From Akkermansia muciniphila (GTDB lineage: Bacteria; Verrucomicrobiota; Verrucomicrobiia; Verrucomicrobiales; Akkermansiaceae), in the NCBI GenBank assembly GCA_945874895.1, contig CAMCIC010000002.1:186001-250000 (forward strand): a DNA stretch of 64,000 nucleotides, read 5' to 3'. The translations under genes were made by a program, and so were the position numbers. Below, piece after piece: positions 8,689 to 17,600 of the stretch (positions are counted from its first letter, which is position 1; each line of letters opens with the position of its first letter). Below the pieces are notes generated by a model that saw only the letters and a list, made by a program, of their open reading frames with translations, had not been told where the DNA came from and made no database searches.

Positions 8689-9516
8689 TTACCTTCCGCC
8701 TCCTCCGCCGTTGCCAGCTCCGCCTATTTTCCCTCCCGGCCCGACGACTCCACCGGGAACCTCAATGTTTCCTCCATTGCCATTGCCCCCGCCACTACCG
8801 CCATTGCTATTGTCTCTGCCACCTGTCCCGCCAGGTTGCTGATTCGTTCCGTTGCCACGAATCACGGTGGCGGGACTGATTTTAGGCACAATCCAAAAAA
8901 TCTGTTTCATCTCATCTCCATACGCTCCCTGTGCCGTGACCAGCTCCAGTTGCAAAGGCATGCGTCCCTGCAAATCCCAGTCCAGCTGCCAATCCCCTGT
9001 CCGACCATCCAGAGCACGCCACTCGAAAAAACGCAGGTCCTCCATCAGAATCACTTCAGCGAAAGGCTCTTCCCGCTGAACGTCCTCGATGTTTTCCGCG
9101 TCAGAGAGGAGTGGGTTCTCATAGTAACGCATCACCACATTGATAAAACCATCTCTTCGCTTCACACCGCAGATTTCCACTGCCTTAGCGATGCGTTCCA
9201 CACCACCCCAGGTAAACGCCAAGGGGACGTTCTGGAGCACGAGTGTGTATTCGTATGGCTGAGCGCCCTTGGTGTAGCGCAGTTCCATCCGGGTATTGCC
9301 CGGCAGGGACGTAAGTTGCATTTTCAGCATATCGAAAAAACTCTCGCGCATGCTGTTTTGTGACTGCTGTTGATTGATGCCATTCGCGAGCTGGATGTTG
9401 GCGGTGGCGAGGCGCGCACAAAGAATCACCAGGGCCAGCATCAGCCCCATGGCGATCACCACTTCGATGAGGGTGAAGCCTGCAGCAGTACGGGGTCTTG
9501 TGGCAAAAGTCCTCAT
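8689..9516 (-). CDS. gspJ: Type II secretion minor pseudopilin GspJ
   Basis: A 275-residue prepilin-like protein with leader and helix GFTLIEVVIAMGLMLALVIL (prepilin peptidase site before F, Glu+5 present). Its position between gspI and gspK and its length fit GspJ. The beta-rich body is followed by an unusual C-terminal tail of about 50 residues made almost only of Gly, Asn, Pro and Val, with repeated GGxGG units. The start ATG overlaps the gspI stop by 4 bases. Similar Gly-rich segments occur in gspD and the GspC/PilP-like gene of this operon. Confidence 0.85.
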   Translation of the reverse strand: MRTFATRPRTAAGFTLIEVVIAMGLMLALVILCARLATANIQLANGINQQQSQNSMRESFFDMLKMQLTSLPGNTRMELRYTKGAQPYEYTLVLQNVPLAFTWGGVERIAKAVEICGVKRRDGFINVVMRYYENPLLSDAENIEDVQREEPFAEVILMEDLRFFEWRALDGRTGDWQLDWDLQGRMPLQLELVTAQGAYGDEMKQIFWIVPKISPATVIRGNGTNQQPGGTGGRDNSNGGSGGGNGNGGNIEVPGGVVGPGGKIGGAGNGGGGGR

Positions 9517-9932
9517 GGTTGATAAAGTCGTCCGTAACGCCAGGTCACGGCACTTCGGCTCATTTCCGTGTCACCCTGCATGAAGTAGGCCGTGACAGTG
9601 ATGCGCCACATGTCCTGCAACAACTGCCCATCCTGATTTTCCATCTCCTCCATTTTTTCGTATTTCGTGACAATCTCGATATCGCGCTCCTCGAGTTTCT
9701 GCGGGGGCAATTCGCCCTCCTCCAGAGTCACAACAGAAATCGCCTCGTCCAGAGCGCTCTGCAAAATCCGCGTGATTTGCATTTCACGCGCGGCCAAATC
9801 GGACGCGTCCGCCGCTTTTTGCAAGGCCACTGTGTATCCGGTCGCCGCGAGCGCAAAAATCCCCATCGCCAGCACGACTTCGAGCAGCAGATAGCCCCTG
9901 CCCCCACGAGATGGTTGGTGGTGAATGTTCAT
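9513..9932 (-). CDS. gspI: Type II secretion minor pseudopilin GspI
   Basis: A short prepilin of 139 residues with leader MNIHHQPSRGGRG and hydrophobic helix YLLLEVVLAMGIFALAATGY, which has the Glu+5 that pairs with the N-terminus of a neighbouring subunit. GspI nucleates the pseudopilus tip with J and K. It overlaps gspH and gspJ by 4 bases each, an arrangement typical of tightly coupled pseudopilin genes. The small size and single central beta region support GspI. Confidence 0.82.
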   Translation of the reverse strand: MNIHHQPSRGGRGYLLLEVVLAMGIFALAATGYTVALQKAADASDLAAREMQITRILQSALDEAISVVTLEEGELPPQKLEERDIEIVTKYEKMEEMENQDGQLLQDMWRITVTAYFMQGDTEMSRSAVTWRYGRLYQP

Positions 9933-10516
9933 CGTTTGGCCTCCATGCTGCGGTCCCGTATGCTCGCGTTCAGTGGGTGAAATTCCATCTCAATCCAGCC
10001 ATCCTCATACTCGGCGCGGATGCCGATGGGTTCACAAATCCCATTGGGATCAAAGCGCCATACCTGCGGATCACTGCGCAACATGGGCATCCAGTTGTCG
10101 GACCCCCAGCGCCGAACCGCCAGTGCAAATCCCTCCAGTGAAACCGTCTCGCGCACCGGACTAAACTTGGGAGCCGGAATCCCGGAATCGAGCGCCGCCG
10201 ATTCACGGTCCTGCCGTTCGCGGAGTTGGTCATCCGTATAGCCGGCCTCTACCCACGGACTCAGCCGGGCCGAGTCCTCAAAAACCGTGATCGCATAGGG
10301 AGTTTGCTGCACCATGGAAACCGCACGCGCGCGTTTTGCTAACAATTCCAGATCGGCCGCAATACCTTTCAATCGTCGTTCCGAGGAAGTGGTGATGAAC
10401 AAGGCCATCGCCCCGCCCAGTGCCAGTCCGATTAAGGCCAGCACGATGACCATCTCCAGCAAGGTGAAGCCGCGCTGGCGACGCAACTTCCGCATTGGAG
10501 AGGAGAGGATCATCAT
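9929..10516 (-). CDS. gspH: Type II secretion pseudopilin GspH
   Basis: A 195-residue prepilin: basic leader MRKLRRQR, cleavage region GFTLLEMVIVLALIGLALGG, then a beta-sandwich body resembling GspH (EDSARLSPWVEAGY, later YEDGWIEMEFHPL). GspH joins the I-J-K tip to the GspG shaft. Two in-frame ATGs open the gene (10516 and 10513) and a third (10495) gives the more usual leader length; no clear Shine-Dalgarno separates them. It follows gspG by 20 bases. Confidence 0.8.
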   Translation of the reverse strand: MMILSSPMRKLRRQRGFTLLEMVIVLALIGLALGGAMALFITTSSERRLKGIAADLELLAKRARAVSMVQQTPYAITVFEDSARLSPWVEAGYTDDQLRERQDRESAALDSGIPAPKFSPVRETVSLEGFALAVRRWGSDNWMPMLRSDPQVWRFDPNGICEPIGIRAEYEDGWIEMEFHPLNASIRDRSMEAKR

Positions 10517-10536
10517 GAAAAAAGGCCCGTGGCCGG

Positions 10537-10977
10537 TTACTCTTGGCTGGAAATATCGTCCTCCGTGCCGATTTGACCGTCCTTGCCGCGGGTGACCAAT
10601 TCAAACTCCGTGGCCACCTTGCTGCCAGGAAAACGGTAGACATACTCCTGCCCCCATGGATCGATCGGCACACGATCGGCGAGTGCGGTCCACGACTTAG
10701 GAGCCGGAGCACCGCTCGGACGAGTCACCAGTGCCTTGAGTCCCTGCGCGGTGGAGGGATAGAATCCATTGTTGATTTTATACATTTTCAGGACGCTGCC
10801 CAGCGAGTTGAAATCGCCTTTGACTCGCTGCACGGCAGCCCCCTCCCCCACCTTGCCCATCACGCCGATCGCGCCGCCGATGATCAAGCCGATGATACCG
10901 AGCACGATCACCATTTCCAGCAAAGTGAAACCCTTGCCCATGTGTTTGATCCGTTGTTCTTTTTCGTTCGTTTTCAT
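10537..10977 (-). CDS. gspG: Type II secretion major pseudopilin GspG
   Basis: The 146-residue main subunit of the pseudopilus. After the leader ending HMGKG comes FTLLEMVIVLGIIGLIIGG with Glu+5. The body has NGFYPSTAQGLKALV, VPIDPWGQEYVYRFPG and the C-terminal Ca2+-binding loop with DGQIGTEDDI, all hallmarks of GspG. It is the first gene of the operon, as suits the most abundant subunit. The intergenic region upstream is shared with the divergent NfeD-like gene and holds a small inverted repeat. Confidence 0.93.
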   Translation of the reverse strand: MKTNEKEQRIKHMGKGFTLLEMVIVLGIIGLIIGGAIGVMGKVGEGAAVQRVKGDFNSLGSVLKMYKINNGFYPSTAQGLKALVTRPSGAPAPKSWTALADRVPIDPWGQEYVYRFPGSKVATEFELVTRGKDGQIGTEDDISSQE

Positions 10978-10999
10978 GTTGTTTTGTGAGTTTGCGAAT

Positions 11000-11020
11000 T
11001 TGATTCGTCAAAAGAATCAA
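11000..11020. promoter_or_regulatory. Inverted repeat between gspG and NfeD-like gene
   Basis: TTGATTC at 11000-11006 and its exact complement GAATCAA at 11014-11020 are separated by 7 bases. It lies 23 bases upstream of gspG in the divergent intergenic region, where an operator could act on gspG or on both directions. No convincing -35/-10 pair could be placed beside it. Confidence 0.35.
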
Positions 11021-11186
11021 CACCAGAGACGCGCGATTTTGTCAGTATTATTTGTCAACATTGATGAAATTCGGCCGACGTCTTGTTTCTGGTGAAACCT
11101 TGCGGGTTAATAACGACACCATGAATGGAAAATTTGCAACGATTTCGAATTGCCACCGCGGAATCCTCAAGCTAGAAACGTCACGC

Positions 11187-11765
11187 ATGTCCGAATGGTG
11201 GCAATCACTGAGCGATCCGGCCCGAATCTTCTGGGCCATCGCCATTGCGTCCAGCATCTTCCAAGGTCTCATGTTCGCCCTCTCGCTTTTCACGAGTTCT
11301 GACTTCGACCACAGCCCTGACGGTGAAGCCGGTGGATCGGTCGAGGGCGTAAAACTGCTCTCCATTCGTGCCATTGTCGCATTTCTGGTGGGCTTCGGTT
11401 GGACGGGTGGATTGATGTTAGGGCGCCAAGCCAGCATGTTGACGACGATTTTCACCGCCCTCGCGGTGGGTGCTGTTTTCATGACGGCGATTTTCCTCAT
11501 CATGCGTCTGCTGATGACACTGCGGGCCGACGGCACTCTGAAATATGAAAACGCCATCGGGCTCACAGGCCACGTGTATGTCACGATTCCCGCCTCACGC
11601 AGTGGCCAAGGGCAAATCGAAATTCTCCTACAAGGGCGCCTCGCTACCGTATCTGCTGTAACAAACGCGACACACGCACTCACCCAAAACACTCCCATCG
11701 CCGTGCAGGCGATCGAAAACGGCAACATACTTGTCGTAGCCCCTCTCCACAAACAACATCAATAA
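11187..11765 (+). CDS. NfeD-like membrane protein (flotillin partner)
   Basis: A 192-residue protein from ATG 11187, preferred because earlier in-frame ATGs add a 45-residue stretch with no family features. Hydrophobic helices lie near residues 11-33, 60-80 and 85-108. The C-terminal ~70 residues (GLTGHVYVTIPASRSGQGQIEI to GNILVVAPL) form the OB-fold expected of NfeD/YuaF proteins. Such proteins sit beside flotillins and act with them in membrane microdomains. The flotillin gene starts 4 bases downstream, giving the YuaF-YuaG order. The molecular role of NfeD in bacteria is not settled. Confidence 0.75.
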   Translation: MSEWWQSLSDPARIFWAIAIASSIFQGLMFALSLFTSSDFDHSPDGEAGGSVEGVKLLSIRAIVAFLVGFGWTGGLMLGRQASMLTTIFTALAVGAVFMTAIFLIMRLLMTLRADGTLKYENAIGLTGHVYVTIPASRSGQGQIEILLQGRLATVSAVTNATHALTQNTPIAVQAIENGNILVVAPLHKQHQ

Positions 11766-11769
11766 CTGT

Positions 11770-13263
11770 ATGGAATACATCATCCTCATATCAATCCTGA
11801 CTCTGATTGCCTTCGGCACTCTGATCTTCATCGCCAGCCGCTACCGCCGCTGCCCCTCCGACCGCATCCTCGTGGTTTACGGTAAAGTCGCAGGACAAAA
11901 ATCCGCCCGCTGTTACCACGGTGGCGCCTCGTTTGTGTGGCCCGTGATTCAAGATTACGCCTATCTGAGCCTGACACCCATCCCCATCGACATCCAGTTG
12001 CGCGGCGCGCTCTCGCAGCAAAACATTCGCGTCAACACGCCCTCCACTTTCACCGTAGGCATCAGCACGGAACCGGGAGTCATGGAAAACGCCGCGGAGC
12101 GACTGCTCGGCCTCAATCTCACCCAGATTCAGGAACTCGCCAAGGACATCATTTTCGGTCAAATGCGCGTGGTCATTGCCACCATGCCCATCGAGGAAAT
12201 CAATGCCGACCGCGACAAACTCATCGCCAACATCGCCAATGGCGTGGAGGTGGAACTCCGCAAGGTGGGACTGCGTTTGATCAACGTCAACATCCAGGAC
12301 ATCACCGATGAGTCCGGATACATCGATGCCCTCGGCCGCGAAGCCGCTGCCCGTGCGATCAACGAAGCCAAGGTGAAAGTTTCCCAACAAGAACGGGATG
12401 GCGACATCGGTGCCGCCGAGGCCGACCGCGAAAAACGCGTGTTGGTGGCCGCCGCACAGGCCAATGCCGTGCAAGGGGAAAACGAAGCCGCCGTGCAAAT
12501 GGCCAATTCCTACGCCGCGCGTCGCGAGCGCGAGGCAGAAGCCCAACGAATTGCCACCGCTGCCGAAAAAGTCGCCGCGGCCAAGGCGCTCGAAGAGGCA
12601 TACGCATCCGAGGAAGTCGCCGAGCGCCAGCGTGCGAAACGCGATGAAGCCAGCCAGATGGCCAACATCATCGTGCAAGCGGAAATCGAACGCAAAAAAA
12701 TCGAAGTATTGGCAGAAGCGGAAAAAACCCGCGTGCGTCTTACCGCGGAGGCGGAACGTCTTAAGATCGAGCTCCAGGCCGAGGCGGAAAAACGCCGCAT
12801 CGAGCTGACCGCTGAAGGCGAAGGCGCTCGCCAACGTCTGACCCAACAAGGTGAGGCCGATGGTCTGCGTGCCGTGATGGAAGCTCAAGCCCGAGGCACC
12901 CTCGCCCAACTCCAGGCCCGTGCCGATGGTTTCAAGGCCATTGTTGCTGCGGCAGGCAGTGCACAAGATGCCGCGCAGCTCATGGTCACCGAGCAACTTC
13001 CCAAACTGGTCGAAGAACAAGTCAAGGCGGTGGGGAATCTCAAGATCGACAAGGTCACCGTATGGGACAGCGGCAAGGGCAGCGCCGATGGCAAAACCAG
13101 CACCGCCGGCTTTCTTTCCGGTCTTGCAGGAGCCATTCCTCCCATCCACGAACTTGCCCGAAATGCCGGTGTGGAGTTGCCAGCCTTCCTTGGCAAAACC
13201 TCTGACACCATAGCCTCACCTGCGAGCACTCAAGAGCACTCCGAGCCACAAAGCGAAGGGTGA
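11770..13263 (+). CDS. Flotillin-like protein (FloT/YuaG family)
   Basis: A 497-residue membrane scaffold protein. An N-terminal hydrophobic segment (residues 3-23) is followed by an SPFH/band-7 domain to about residue 190. A long coiled coil (about 190-390), rich in Ala/Glu/Arg and EAE repeats typical of the flotillin domain, comes next. The C-terminal third is Gly/Ser-rich. Flotillins organise ordered lipid domains and gather secretion and signalling complexes. It is cotranscribed with the NfeD-like gene before it, and its stop touches a potential GTG of the following ATPase gene. The opposite strand carries a long open frame that is only a shadow of the coiled-coil codons. Confidence 0.92.
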   Translation: MEYIILISILTLIAFGTLIFIASRYRRCPSDRILVVYGKVAGQKSARCYHGGASFVWPVIQDYAYLSLTPIPIDIQLRGALSQQNIRVNTPSTFTVGISTEPGVMENAAERLLGLNLTQIQELAKDIIFGQMRVVIATMPIEEINADRDKLIANIANGVEVELRKVGLRLINVNIQDITDESGYIDALGREAAARAINEAKVKVSQQERDGDIGAAEADREKRVLVAAAQANAVQGENEAAVQMANSYAARREREAEAQRIATAAEKVAAAKALEEAYASEEVAERQRAKRDEASQMANIIVQAEIERKKIEVLAEAEKTRVRLTAEAERLKIELQAEAEKRRIELTAEGEGARQRLTQQGEADGLRAVMEAQARGTLAQLQARADGFKAIVAAAGSAQDAAQLMVTEQLPKLVEEQVKAVGNLKIDKVTVWDSGKGSADGKTSTAGFLSGLAGAIPPIHELARNAGVELPAFLGKTSDTIASPASTQEHSEPQSEG

Positions 13264-13289
13264 ACCACGGATCAAGTCCGCCTCGCGCT

Positions 13290-13946
13290 ATGATCGAAAC
13301 CACCCAACTCACGCGTTCCTACCGCCTCGGCAAAAAACAGCTCACCGTTCTGGAAAACGTCAACCTGTCGATCCAACGCGGTGAAAAAGTCTTCCTCTGC
13401 GGACCCAGCGGCGCTGGTAAAACCACCCTGCTCTATACCTTGGCGGGACTGGAGTCTCCGCAGGTCGGTCACGTGATCATTGACGGCACCGATCTCTATG
13501 CTCTATCGCGCTCCGCACAAGCGCGTTTTCGCAATCAACGCATCGGCTACATTTTTCAAAACTACCACCTGCTGCCCGAACTCACCGCACTGGAAAACGT
13601 AATGGTGCCGGGAGCGATCGGGGGGAAAGATCAGGAAGATCAAGCGCGCACCGCACTCGCACGCGTGGGTCTGGCGGACCGAGCTGATCACCTGCCCGCC
13701 GAGCTCTCCGGTGGAGAACAACAGCGGGTCGCCATCGCACGTGCCATCGTCAATGAGCCTGATATCCTATTCGCCGATGAACCAACGGGCAATCTCGACT
13801 CGCGAAACAGTCAAGCCATCATGGAACTACTATTGCAATTGGTTAGTGAAAAACGAACCACTCTTATCGTTGTCACCCATGACCCATCGCTCGCCCGCCA
13901 AGGTGATCGCGTTTTGACCCTCAGGGATGGCAGGATGGAGGCATGA
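13290..13946 (+). CDS. LolD/MacB-like ABC ATPase without adjacent permease
   Basis: A 218-residue ATPase from ATG 13290; a GTG 30 bases upstream that overlaps the flotillin stop is an alternative. Walker A is GPSGAGKTT, signature [14 protein letters not shown], Walker [13 protein letters not shown], and the switch histidine is in VVTHD. The GNLDS ending of Walker B is diagnostic of the MacB/LolD/FtsE group that drives mechanotransmission in lipoprotein release or efflux. No FtsX/LolC-type permease is next to it; the next gene is on the other strand. It sits 26 bases after the flotillin gene, so a link with that microdomain operon is plausible. Confidence 0.88.
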   Translation: MIETTQLTRSYRLGKKQLTVLENVNLSIQRGEKVFLCGPSGAGKTTLLYTLAGLESPQVGHVIIDGTDLYALSRSAQARFRNQRIGYIFQNYHLLPELTALENVMVPGAIGGKDQEDQARTALARVGLADRADHLPAELSGGEQQRVAIARAIVNEPDILFADEPTGNLDSRNSQAIMELLLQLVSEKRTTLIVVTHDPSLARQGDRVLTLRDGRMEA

Positions 13947-13976
13947 ATGCCTGACCCAAAGCGCATCGCACGGTCC

Positions 13977-14645
13977 TCATGGTTTCTTCTCCACGGGGAG
14001 AAATTCGTCCACGGCACGATACGTGATGCGACCTGTGGCATCCTCTAGGAAAAACAGGTAGCTGCGAATCTGATCATCGATGGGCCAACGTGAGGAACTG
14101 AAAAGACGGTCCTCGTTTTCCTGGCGCGTGGCAAAAGCAATGTCGTAATACCCCTTTTCCTTGGGGCCTTCCGCCCGACCTAGGGCTGACTTCCCTGACT
14201 CCAGCACCAAGGGGCGGGAGCCGAGTTTACCTAGGACGGTTTTGGTCGTGAGATTGAGAAAAAAAACATCTCCGCGGCGGAATCCCGGGTCATCCGTGCG
14301 AACTACCACACTGCGATAACCGCTTGGTTTCGCTGGGGAAAGCACCACAATGAACTCATGGCCGCTCTCCGGCAAGTTTACGGTGGACAGTGGCAAATCC
14401 TTGTTTGATGTATGCAGTGTGAAACTGCGCTGGCTCACGCCCTGGGCCTCACTGACATTGTTCGCAGGCAGATCAAATGCCGGCGATTTGGCATCACCGG
14501 ACTTCAGATACACCTGGCCCAAATCCTCTGGCACATAAACAGCGAGCAACTTCACGAGCAAGCGTGGGTTTTTCTCCTCCGCAGGCTCCTGCCCCTGCAC
14601 CATTGGCATGCACGCCAAACCTAACAAAAATATCAACCATTTCAT
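13977..14645 (-). CDS. Secreted protein of unknown function downstream of Verru_Chthon A
   Basis: A 222-residue protein from ATG 14645, chosen because MKWLIFLLGLACMPMVQG is a clear signal peptide; an upstream in-frame start would bury it. The mature part is predicted mostly beta (LLVKLLAVYVPEDLGQVYL, FIVVLSPAKPSGYRSVVV). I recognise no family motif. It starts 4 bases after the stop of the giant Verru_Chthon A-type protein, so the two are probably coexpressed and exported to the same compartment. Function unknown. Confidence 0.7.
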   Translation of the reverse strand: MKWLIFLLGLACMPMVQGQEPAEEKNPRLLVKLLAVYVPEDLGQVYLKSGDAKSPAFDLPANNVSEAQGVSQRSFTLHTSNKDLPLSTVNLPESGHEFIVVLSPAKPSGYRSVVVRTDDPGFRRGDVFFLNLTTKTVLGKLGSRPLVLESGKSALGRAEGPKEKGYYDIAFATRQENEDRLFSSSRWPIDDQIRSYLFFLEDATGRITYRAVDEFLPVEKKP

Positions 14646-14649
14646 ACGA

Positions 14650-17600
14650 TCAAATTTCTTCTTGTGACAGCCAACGGAACGAAACGATTTGGAAACGTCG
14701 GCCAAAAGCACGATTGAGAGGATTCAGCGATGCCGTCGCCGTGGTGGGGATATTGCGCGCGTCGACGAACTCCGCCGTTCTCTGCACCACCGCCTCGCAA
14801 TAGGCGCGGGCGATTACTACGCCGTTGGCATCCGTCTTCTGACCCGCCGCACGGATCAAAAAAGAATCCGAGCGAGCACTGAGATACGGCGCGATGGGTG
14901 TCAGGATGTCCGCTTGTTTCACCACTCCCGGAGCTCCCTGCGCTGCGATGCCGGCTTCAGCCTGCGGAAAGGCAAAGCCAGCGGTATTCGTGACAGTGCG
15001 CCCGCCCTGGCGGAAACCGCGGTTGATCGGCACAGAATCACTGTCGAGAGCGCTTTGAATGGCACCAGAAGCAGCCAGTTTGACGTCCGAAGATACGCGA
15101 CGGTTCACAAAATCTGAGAGCGAGAGAAAAGGTCCGCGCAAACGAACTTGCAACACGATGGCCTCGGCCAAGGCCTTGATCTCATCATCACTGAGCGTGC
15201 GATAGCCCACCCACTGCGAGGAATCCTTGATGTCCACCGTGTTGTTGGCGCGGGTGTTCAGAGGGCGCGGCGCGTTCAGGTTCGCAACCGGTATGCCCGA
15301 GTTGGTGGTGATGGTTTCGTTGCCAATGGCATCGGAACCCACGGTGTCCCGTTGTCTCAACGAGCCCAGCAGGGCCTTCCATGCCTCAACCGAAGTGGAA
15401 TTCACATTGAACATGCCATCTACCTCGATCAGTGAGGCGCTCTGCGTGTGGGCGCTGGCGGTTGGGCGTGTACTGCTGAATAACAAGGCTAGGGCCTGAG
15501 TAGCATTGTAGCGACCCAGCGCGGGCACGTAGCGGTGGAGCGGCAGAACTTGCTTGCGCTCGAGGAAATCCTGAGCGACCCGCTGATGAGTCCGCTTGTT
15601 GGCAAAGGTGAACGAATTCTGCGGCGCGATACCGGAAAAGAACCAATCATCCCAGAGCGCACGGTTGGCGAGGAATGAATGATCCGCCAGCGGACGGGGA
15701 CCACCGGGTAAAGTGTCTTCCGTGCGGCTCGATGCCATGACCGATGGCGCGAAAGAGTTCCCGATCGGATGACAGATTTGGGGCAGCAATGGTTGCCGTC
15801 CGTTGATGACGGCGTAACCGGCCTGCGGCGAAAGGCTCTGACAACCATTGGCGAATGAATGCTGCAGCGCCGCCAGAGAGAGGATGGGCTCGCGCGGAAC
15901 ACTGTGCGTGGTGATAAATGACACACCATCCTGCGCATTCATGTCACCACCGTAATAACCATTGCCGTTAGGACTGACCTCTAACAAGGGGGTCTTGAAG
16001 CTGTTGAGTGGCTTGATCTGCACCTCAAAGGGGAGGACATCCAACTCACGACTACTAAGGTCATAGTAGTCCAATAGCATCGACTTCGGATTGAAGCGCG
16101 AGAGGAAACGGGCAGGACGCTCGGAACCGCGCTCGGTCTTGGCCTTGTAGGCATAGAGCATGAAGGGCTCCTTCCGACCGCTGATCTGATCCATGGTGAG
16201 TGCGCGCGTGCTGGAGGCGGGGATTTTATTGAAGAAGTCGGGTCGGCTTTGTGCCCGTATGCGAAGATTGTCAGCCTTGGGATTTCCTTCGTTGTTCGGC
16301 TGTCCGTAAATGTAATCGATGAAAATCCCGCCGATACCGATCGACTCCCCCCGCTGAGCCCGGTCTTCCTTGTAGTAACACTCGTGATGAGTCACGGACC
16401 AATGACGAGAACCGAGCGAGACAGTGGAATTCGGCACGATGTTGTATCGCATGGTTTCATTGCCCGCGCTGAAAACCGTGGCCCCTGATTTATCAATGAC
16501 ATCGAGGGCACGGCCACCGCCGAAGTTCCATCCCGCCACTCCGTCCACGAAGTTGTTGCCCAATCCGCGGCGCGTTTGAACGATGGGGGTGTTCGGTCCC
16601 TCGGATACCACCATTACCTCACCAGGCTTGAGCACGATGGGCTGAGTTCTGCCGGCAATGAGTGTCAGGTAGTGATACTCTGAATTGCCGAGCATTTGTT
16701 GCAGGCTGACGCTGACGTTGCGCGAGCCGATGGTAAGGTTCAGGTCATAGGGCAGTTGCCAGAACTTGATCGAATTGTAGGCGGGAGTGAGCACTACGGG
16801 CACATCAAGCGGATTCCAGTAAGTCACCACGGGATCGACGACCAGCTGCAAAAATCGCCCACTCTGCCCTTGGGCATTGGTGCCGGTGCGGGCATGGAAG
16901 GACAGAATCGTCTGGTAATGGATAAAGGTTGGTTGCTTGTAGTAATATGCGTGATCGCCATAAGCCTCCGCTTGCGTGCCGAATACCTGAAGGTATTGTG
17001 CATTGCTCGGTATGGAGCTGCCTGTGGTGTAGGCGAACCTGCCACCGCGCTGGAGATTTTTGTACATGTTGTAGTGAAGCCACAGCTCCTGCATGTTGAT
17101 CCCGGGAGATCCTCCCGCGGAGTAAAGAACGTCTTGAGGAATCGCCGATGCGTCTTTTTCCAAATAGAAGGATAGGTCGCGACGGAATCCACCGCTGCGC
17201 ACGTTGGTCAGCAATCCACGGTTGAAGGCCGTCACGTCGTGAAGCAAAGGCCGCGCGTTGCCCGTCTGGGCTGACAACAAGGACGTATTGCCGGTGGTGG
17301 TCACGAGCCCCAATTTGGGATCATGCAAATTGACTCCCTGAAAAGGACGCTCCGCACCGCGAGTCATGGTGGTAATATCATAAGCGGGCAATGCCTGCAT
17401 CGATTCCCTCACGAGTTGCGCCTGACCAGCGGCAGGGCTCTTCGCGCCAGCGACCAGCGCTTTTGTCCCTAGATCGCTCACCCACCATGCATATTGATGA
17501 CGAGTGCCGTTGGCATCGATTTGCGAAATCATCGGAACACGCACCACATCATGCGCAGCCACAGCGGAGCGCGCGCTGACCAACTCCATCAGCGAGCCGG

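Noticed and set aside
11791-13149. 452-codon minus-strand frame opposite the flotillin gene
   Set aside because: Shadow of the Ala/Glu-rich coiled-coil codons of flotillin; no start context or motif.
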